Source: Porticoccaceae bacterium | Lineage (GTDB): Bacteria > Pseudomonadota > Gammaproteobacteria > Pseudomonadales > Porticoccaceae | NCBI GenBank assembly: GCA_002689135.1 | Contig: NZEU01000034.1 | Span: 1 to 46,479, forward strand | Length of the DNA stretch: 46,479 nucleotides | Reading direction: 5' to 3' | In this document: positions 40,776 through 46,479 of the stretch, in pieces | Layout of the letters: each line of letters starts with the position of its first letter | How positions within the stretch are numbered: position 1 is the first letter of the stretch | Made by a program: the position numbers and the translations under genes | Notes under the pieces: model-generated | Database searches by the model: none | Told to the model about the DNA's origin: nothing | What the model saw: the letters and a program-made list of their open reading frames with translations, nothing else

Positions 40776-43700
40776 TTATCTCCCATTCGCTATTGAGGTG
40801 TTCATCGACGTCATCTCGTAGATACGACTTGGTAACACCAATAGGGCCGGCGTCAACAACAGCGTCATCACCGTAGATAACAACAAACCATCGACGATTG
40901 CACTGGCTAGCGGCTGCCACCAAGAGACAACCATTCCACCTCTCTCCCAACTGCGGTTAACAATATCGATACTAAAACCGTTCGCGAGAGGAAGCAAACC
41001 CACTATGGTTGTTGTCGAAGTCAAAATAATTGGTCGGAACCGAGATTTTGTTGCCTCAAAAACCGCCATTTCTGGTGTTATACCGATTGTTTTTTTTCTT
41101 ATATAGTTATAGGTATGTAGCAAGACGATATTATTATTCACAACAATCCCAGCCAAAGCCACAATACCAATCCCGGTTAATGTAATACTAAATACGTCTT
41201 TACCGACCAGTAACCCCAACAAAACTCCAGCTGTCGATATAACTACCGAGAAGAGTATTAAAAATGTCTGATAGAAGCTGTTGAAGTGGGCCAGCATGAG
41301 CACCAGCATAAGTCCCAAAGCAGTTCCAAAAGATATCAACAAAAAGTTGGCAGATTCGGCCTGCTCCTCATTGACCCCCCGAAATTTAACTTCAACATTG
41401 TGAGGAATATCGGCATTTTTTAGCCACGCATTAATCTGCCGTATTTGGTCATCAATCAGAAATCCTTTCTCAGAAAACGCCATAACCATAACAGACTCTT
41501 GCATATCCAGCCGGTTTATAGTGTCAATTTTATCGACAGGGCGTCTTTCCGTGAAAATACCTATCGGAACTGAACCAAGGGCTGAGTTCACAAGGAGACC
41601 ATCTAATTCGGTAAAATTTCTTTGTAATTTCGGGTACCTGAGACTTATTTCAACCTCTTCTTCAGCATCATCGGGCCGAAAATAACTCAAAGGCAAACCA
41701 TTCGTAACTAACTGTATTGATTGCCCTAAAGTCTTTACATTTACATCAGTCATGGAAGCTAAGGATCGATCAATTCGAAATTCCCATTGAACCCCCGCAA
41801 TCGGTATCGTATCTTCCAAATCCCTAAATCCATCAACGTTTTTCGAAATCCATTGTTTTATCCGATCCGCAGTTCGATACATTTCATCACGATTTTTGGA
41901 AGATACCTGAAGCTGCAAATCCTTACCTACTGGCGGGCCATTGTCAAGATTTTGGCCAGTAGCATTAACGCCGGGAATTTTGCCTAAAGCCACTCGAATT
42001 TTTGCAAAGACCTGCGCACTAGACAGTGCACGTTCTCTACTTGGCGTTAGTTCAACGAAAATTATACTTATTTGATCTTTACTTGTATCTTTTCGGATAA
42101 GCCAGCCCCCTCCACTGGTGGCGTGAAGCTTTTTGATTTCATCAAACTTACTTATGCTTTTCAAAACTTGATCGGTAAGACCCCGTTTTTGACTAACAGA
42201 GAGATTACCTTGAGCCCGGACTGATATAGTGCCAAATCGGTGCTCAGTCTCTGTAAAAAATTCACTTCCAATTCCAAACTTTACATATCCTAAAAACACC
42301 GATAGCAAAAATGTAAGCAATAGAGCCACCGTGATAAGTGGCCGGTTAATCACCTCTCTTAAAAGTTTGAGATAGATAACATAAAAATACGTTAAAAAAC
42401 CACCCAGAGGCTGTTTTGACGCATAACTTCGGTTTTTCGAACCATTCGAAAGTACGCTACGTTCAATCACTACTCCGAGCGTCGGCGCAAAAATCAATGC
42501 GTACAACAACGACCAAAGAAGCACAGCAAATACAGTAACCGGCATGTATGCCATGAATTTACCCGTTGTACCAGGCCAAAATAGTAACGGCGAGAAAGCG
42601 GCCAACGTGGTTCCTATAGACGCACCTATCGGTAATCTCATTCTTTCAACTGCCTCTTTATAAGCGTCTGAGGCATTTGTTCCTGTTGCCATTCTGGCAT
42701 CGGCAAATTCAACAACTACAATCGCACCATCAATCAGCATCCCCAATGATAGTAACAATCCAAACATAACGACAAAGTTGTAGCTATATCCAAGAAATAA
42801 AATTATAACCAGTGACCCAAGAAGACAAAAAGGAACAGCAAGTGTTACCAATATGCCGGATTGAAAGCCCAAAGTAGCGACGACGAGAATAAGAACCAAC
42901 GCCATCGCAGTCAAAATATTCCCTGTCAGCTCGTCCACAAGCGCCCGAGAGTAAGGAGCCGAATCAAATAAGAAATCTATGTTAATATTTTGAGAAAATA
43001 AATGGCGATCTCTTGTAACTAAGTCTCTCACCAACTGTACCGTTTCAATTGAATTTGCACCCGGACGCTTCATCACATCAAGCGTAATCGCATCAATACC
43101 ATTTACAGTGCTAAATCCGCTGGCATCTTTAAATTTTCGTGCAATTTGAGCCACATCGCCTAACTTTAAAACTCCATTCTCAGAACTCTTTATTGGAATT
43201 CCTCTTACGTCTCGCTCGTCCTCAATAAGTGCGGGTACCTTTATACTAAAAAGACCCGATATCGCGTCTAGTTGACCTGCGGGTACAACAAGGTTGTTGA
43301 CTGAAAAAATATTAAGAATCTCGTCTAAGGTAACTTGATAATATCTCAGCCGCTCTGGCATGAGTGAGATCTCTAATACCTCTTCCCGATATCCACCCAG
43401 TTTAGCCTCCAACACATGCGGCAACTTTTCAAATTGCGCTTCAAAATACTTTGCAACGGCATCCAGCTCTCGATGAGATTCTCCCGCAGCAGAAAACGCA
43501 ACAACTACCTCCGGCAACCGAATGCTTATCTCTTCGATTATTGGTTCCTCGGTGTCCTCTGGAAATTTTGTACTCGCTCTCTCGACTGCGTTTCGTAAAT
43601 CAGTCAAGACCCCTTTTGCTTGGCGATCAATTTCAAACTCCACAATAATTTGGATAGAGTCATCCCGTGAAGTCCCGATTATCTCCTTCACACCATCTAG

Positions 43701-43952
43701 ATTTTTTAATTCGCTCTCAATTGGAGTGATTAATAACCGAGCACCGTCCTCTGACGAAATTCCCTCATGTTGTACCACAATTAAAAAAACAGGTATCTGT
43801 ATATCTGGTTCCATTTCAACAGGGAGAGTTTTAAATGCGAAAACACCTACAGACAAAACCAGAAACATAATGAATAAAGTAACCTTCGGTGTCTTTATAA
43901 GGGAATTTATCACACCTACCTTCAAAGGGATCTCTGCTCGGTCTTTATTCAT
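40776..43952 (-). CDS. RND-family efflux transporter permease (AcrB-like)
   Basis: About 1058 aa; LPVEMEPDIQIPVFLIVVQHEGISSEDGARLLITPIESEL, GMLIDGAIVVVEF, GIVALAGIVVNNNIVLLHTYN; start ATG 43952 overlaps the adaptor stop. Confidence 0.94.
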   Translation of the reverse strand: MNKDRAEIPLKVGVINSLIKTPKVTLFIMFLVLSVGVFAFKTLPVEMEPDIQIPVFLIVVQHEGISSEDGARLLITPIESELKNLDGVKEIIGTSRDDSIQIIVEFEIDRQAKGVLTDLRNAVERASTKFPEDTEEPIIEEISIRLPEVVVAFSAAGESHRELDAVAKYFEAQFEKLPHVLEAKLGGYREEVLEISLMPERLRYYQVTLDEILNIFSVNNLVVPAGQLDAISGLFSIKVPALIEDERDVRGIPIKSSENGVLKLGDVAQIARKFKDASGFSTVNGIDAITLDVMKRPGANSIETVQLVRDLVTRDRHLFSQNINIDFLFDSAPYSRALVDELTGNILTAMALVLILVVATLGFQSGILVTLAVPFCLLGSLVIILFLGYSYNFVVMFGLLLSLGMLIDGAIVVVEFADARMATGTNASDAYKEAVERMRLPIGASIGTTLAAFSPLLFWPGTTGKFMAYMPVTVFAVLLWSLLYALIFAPTLGVVIERSVLSNGSKNRSYASKQPLGGFLTYFYVIYLKLLREVINRPLITVALLLTFLLSVFLGYVKFGIGSEFFTETEHRFGTISVRAQGNLSVSQKRGLTDQVLKSISKFDEIKKLHATSGGGWLIRKDTSKDQISIIFVELTPSRERALSSAQVFAKIRVALGKIPGVNATGQNLDNGPPVGKDLQLQVSSKNRDEMYRTADRIKQWISKNVDGFRDLEDTIPIAGVQWEFRIDRSLASMTDVNVKTLGQSIQLVTNGLPLSYFRPDDAEEEVEISLRYPKLQRNFTELDGLLVNSALGSVPIGIFTERRPVDKIDTINRLDMQESVMVMAFSEKGFLIDDQIRQINAWLKNADIPHNVEVKFRGVNEEQAESANFLLISFGTALGLMLVLMLAHFNSFYQTFLILFSVVISTAGVLLGLLVGKDVFSITLTGIGIVALAGIVVNNNIVLLHTYNYIRKKTIGITPEMAVFEATKSRFRPIILTSTTTIVGLLPLANGFSIDIVNRSWERGGMVVSWWQPLASAIVDGLLLSTVMTLLLTPALLVLPSRIYEMTSMNTSIANGR

Positions 43953-45018
43953 CTGGCTTATTTTCAAAAACTGGATCAATTATCTCACCAGCTAACACAT
44001 AATTCTGTCCAACGGTTATCAATGCAACAGTTTTCGCCAAGCCCGTGACCCACATTCCATGCTCGCTCTCACCAACAATGGTGACATGAGTGTTTTCAAC
44101 AACATTACTATCGGAAATTGTCCTGACAATAAGTTCGCCATTATCATCGAGCAATAAAATAGAACCCGGAATTTGGTGTGCAATAACTTTAGGAGTGGTA
44201 ACGATCAAATTTCCCAACACTCCTGCCCGCAGATGCGACGCTGTATTAGGGAATATTGCCTCTACCAAAAACGTACGAATTTCAGAATCAGCCACACTAG
44301 ATATGTAGCTAACAGTAGCCGAATACTTCCCACCATTATTGACATGGAACTCAACTAATTGCGCGGTTTCGAGTTGGCTAATTTGATGGTCCGTCACATG
44401 AGCCCTTACCTGTATTGGATCGAGTTCAACTATCGATCCACATAATTCTCCAGCTTGTAAATAATCCCCAACATCAGCGGATCTCGTCTCCAAAAAACCT
44501 TCAAAAGGGGCCTTAATCTGTAAATTATCAACTGCTTCTCTCGCAAGGTCTAAACGAACTCTAGCCTTTTCTAAATCTGCGGCTGCTCTGGCAATTGTTA
44601 ATTCAGATTGAAATTGATTTCTCTTGAGACTTAAAAATCCCGTATATTCAAGTTGCGATTTATGGAAGGATGCCTGTGCACTGACATAATCCGCTTTACG
44701 GCCATCGCTGGCCAATTCGCATATCGTTTGTCCAGCACTCACATACACCCCTCGTACTTGCGGCGTACTAATCACCTCACCGGTAATTTGTGCCTTCAAA
44801 AAAACATGCCGATTGGCATGGGTTTCTGCGAACAACTTCATAGTGGGTGAGTAATATTCCGACGAGTAATACCGTGCTTGCACCTGCGTTAGCGCAACAC
44901 CATCGCCTGTACCGGAATTATTTGTAGAGCCAGTTTTCTGTGGGACCCAAAGGCCACTTACCAACCACATCAGGACAGTGACCGCCAAAAGGAGCGACAC
45001 TCGAGCATTACGGTTCAC
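43945..45018 (-). CDS. RND/HlyD-family periplasmic adaptor subunit
   Basis: N-terminal anchor, barrel-sandwich VRGVYVSAGQTICELASDGRKADYVSAQA ... LQIKAPFEGFLETRSADVGDYLQAGELCGSIVELDPIQVRAHV. Confidence 0.92.
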   Translation of the reverse strand: MNRNARVSLLLAVTVLMWLVSGLWVPQKTGSTNNSGTGDGVALTQVQARYYSSEYYSPTMKLFAETHANRHVFLKAQITGEVISTPQVRGVYVSAGQTICELASDGRKADYVSAQASFHKSQLEYTGFLSLKRNQFQSELTIARAAADLEKARVRLDLAREAVDNLQIKAPFEGFLETRSADVGDYLQAGELCGSIVELDPIQVRAHVTDHQISQLETAQLVEFHVNNGGKYSATVSYISSVADSEIRTFLVEAIFPNTASHLRAGVLGNLIVTTPKVIAHQIPGSILLLDDNGELIVRTISDSNVVENTHVTIVGESEHGMWVTGLAKTVALITVGQNYVLAGEIIDPVFENKPDE

Positions 45019-45036
45019 AGAAATACCTCCGCGGGA

Positions 45037-45066
45037 CAGATAACAACCTTAAAAGCTTGTTATCTG
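45037..45066. promoter_or_regulatory. Perfect inverted repeat, candidate operator of the RND operon
   Basis: CAGATAACAA-ccttaaaagc-TTGTTATCTG (10-10-10) 19 bp upstream of the adaptor start; no T-run on either side to suggest a terminator. Confidence 0.6.
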
Positions 45067-45087
45067 AAAATATATCTTTACCCGAAA

Positions 45088-46479
45088 CTAAATAGTCAGC
45101 AGCGGTGCTATAACAAGACTGACAATCGCCATGACATTTATTAGAATATTCATTGAAGGTCCAGACGTATCTTTGAAAGGATCCCCCACTGTGTCTCCAA
45201 CAACAACAGCAACATGCGTTTCTGAACCCTTACCTCCATGATTCCCTTTTTCTACAAACTTTTTGGCGTTATCCCATGCCCCACCAGCATTCGCCATCAT
45301 CAGTGCGAGAGAAACGCAACCCAACAAACCGCCTCCCAACATTCCACCAAGTGCTTCCGCTCCTAGACCAATGCCTACCAGAACCGGCATTGATACAGCT
45401 ATAATTCCAGGGAGCATCATTTTTTTCAATGCCGCCTCGGTTGCGATTTCAACACATTTTTCTGAGTCTGGATCAGCCGCGCCCTCCATCAGCCCAGCTA
45501 TCTCTCGAAATTGTCTCCGTATCTCGTTGATCATTTCAAACGCGGCATCACCCACCGCGGTCATAGTAATCGAAGAGATCAGAAATGGTATGCAAGCTCC
45601 AATAAACATACCCACTAGCACAACTGGTTTAGTCAACTCTAAGGAAAATTCTGGATTTTTAACGGACACTACTGCCGCATATGCGGATATTATGGCCAAA
45701 GCCGCTAAAGCCGCGGCTCCTATCGCAAAACCTTTTCCAATCGCTGCAGTGGTGTTACCCAATTCGTCAAGAGAGTCGGTAATCTCTCGCACATCCTCAC
45801 CCATTCCCGACATTTCAGCTATCCCTCCAGCATTATCTGCAACGGGTCCGTAGGCATCAATCGCCATTGTGATACCAACGGTTGATAACATTCCGACTGC
45901 TGCAATCCCAACACCATAGATACCAGATAGCCCCGTGGATATAAAAATTACACCAGCAAGTATTAAGATTGGTATGACCACCGATTCCATACCCACGGAG
46001 AGGCCCGAAATCATAACCGTTGCGGGTCCTGTCTCTCCGGATCTAGCGATCTTTCTAACTGGACCCCGACTTGTATCAGTATAAAACTCGGTCACCAAGC
46101 CTATCATTACGCCACCAACGGCACCGCAAATCACACACCACCACACGTCCAAAGAAACATTAGGCATGTTTGCTATCACAAAGTAAGCAAGAATGATAAA
46201 AATTATAGGTGCGAGCAAGGTGCCGAAGCGAAGCGCAGCTGACGGAGAGCTTCCCGAACGCACCTTAACCATAATAATACCTATGATTGAGGAAACTAAT
46301 CCGATAGAGGCAAGAGCTAATGGCAAAGACATCAGTTCACGAGAACCTAAAGTATAAGCAATAGCAATGGAAGCAATCATCGAGCCGCAATATGATTCAA
46401 AAATGTCTGAACCCATGCCAGCCACATCTCCAACATTATCCCCAACATTATCTGCTATTACACCTGGATTACGCGGATC
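45088..46479 (-). CDS. hppA: Membrane-bound pyrophosphatase (partial, N-terminus beyond the window)
   Basis: [83 protein letters not shown]; open to the window edge. Confidence 0.96.
   Translation of the reverse strand, partial: DPRNPGVIADNVGDNVGDVAGMGSDIFESYCGSMIASIAIAYTLGSRELMSLPLALASIGLVSSIIGIIMVKVRSGSSPSAALRFGTLLAPIIFIILAYFVIANMPNVSLDVWWCVICGAVGGVMIGLVTEFYTDTSRGPVRKIARSGETGPATVMISGLSVGMESVVIPILILAGVIFISTGLSGIYGVGIAAVGMLSTVGITMAIDAYGPVADNAGGIAEMSGMGEDVREITDSLDELGNTTAAIGKGFAIGAAALAALAIISAYAAVVSVKNPEFSLELTKPVVLVGMFIGACIPFLISSITMTAVGDAAFEMINEIRRQFREIAGLMEGAADPDSEKCVEIATEAALKKMMLPGIIAVSMPVLVGIGLGAEALGGMLGGGLLGCVSLALMMANAGGAWDNAKKFVEKGNHGGKGSETHVAVVVGDTVGDPFKDTSGPSMNILINVMAIVSLVIAPLLTI

Noticed and set aside
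43522-43995. 157-aa plus-strand ORF antisense to the RND permease
   Set aside because: Shadow ORF opposite a clear AcrB-like coding region.
45263-45853. 196-aa plus-strand ORF antisense to hppA
   Set aside because: Ala/Pro/Ser-rich shadow ORF from codon usage of the conserved pyrophosphatase.
1-46479. CRISPR arrays, transposases, phage genes, toxin-antitoxin or restriction systems
   Set aside because: No regularly spaced repeats, and no recognisable motifs of these families in the ORF translations.

Overview
The window looks like an AT-rich chromosomal segment from a gammaproteobacterium, probably marine (inference from gene content and order only). The right part (about 23.6-46.5 kb) is mostly conserved: an AI-2E family permease, an acyltransferase, prfC, hemH, a class II-like sirtuin, then a Pseudomonas-like cell-envelope run proA-nadD-rsfS-rlmH-mrdA-rodA-mltB-rlpA-dacA-ybeD-lipB-lipA, an RND adaptor/pump pair and a partial hppA. 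The left part (about 0-23.6 kb) begins with a 5'-truncated tRNA-Phe and is more accessory. It holds a Fur-boxed ABM-monooxygenase/DUF6607-like iron or heme locus, a putative three-gene metal operon (outer-membrane protein, HMA protein, MerT-like protein) whose promoter carries a CsoR-like operator over the start codon, scattered metabolic genes (FMN reductase, SNase, GH3, esterase, GST, CBM9/DUF5916, YceI, UbiF-like), a TonB receptor and two decayed genes (DUF1330-like and peroxiredoxin). Main points for a second look: (1) the metal operon and its operator; (2) the Fur-associated locus; (3) rlpA out of frame at an 11-T tract in its lipoprotein signal sequence; (4) a perfect 10-10-10 inverted repeat upstream of the RND operon; (5) a LysM domain inserted in MltB; (6) two tandem tiny membrane-protein ORFs absent from the ORF track. 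All calls were made by eye from motifs; no database search was run.
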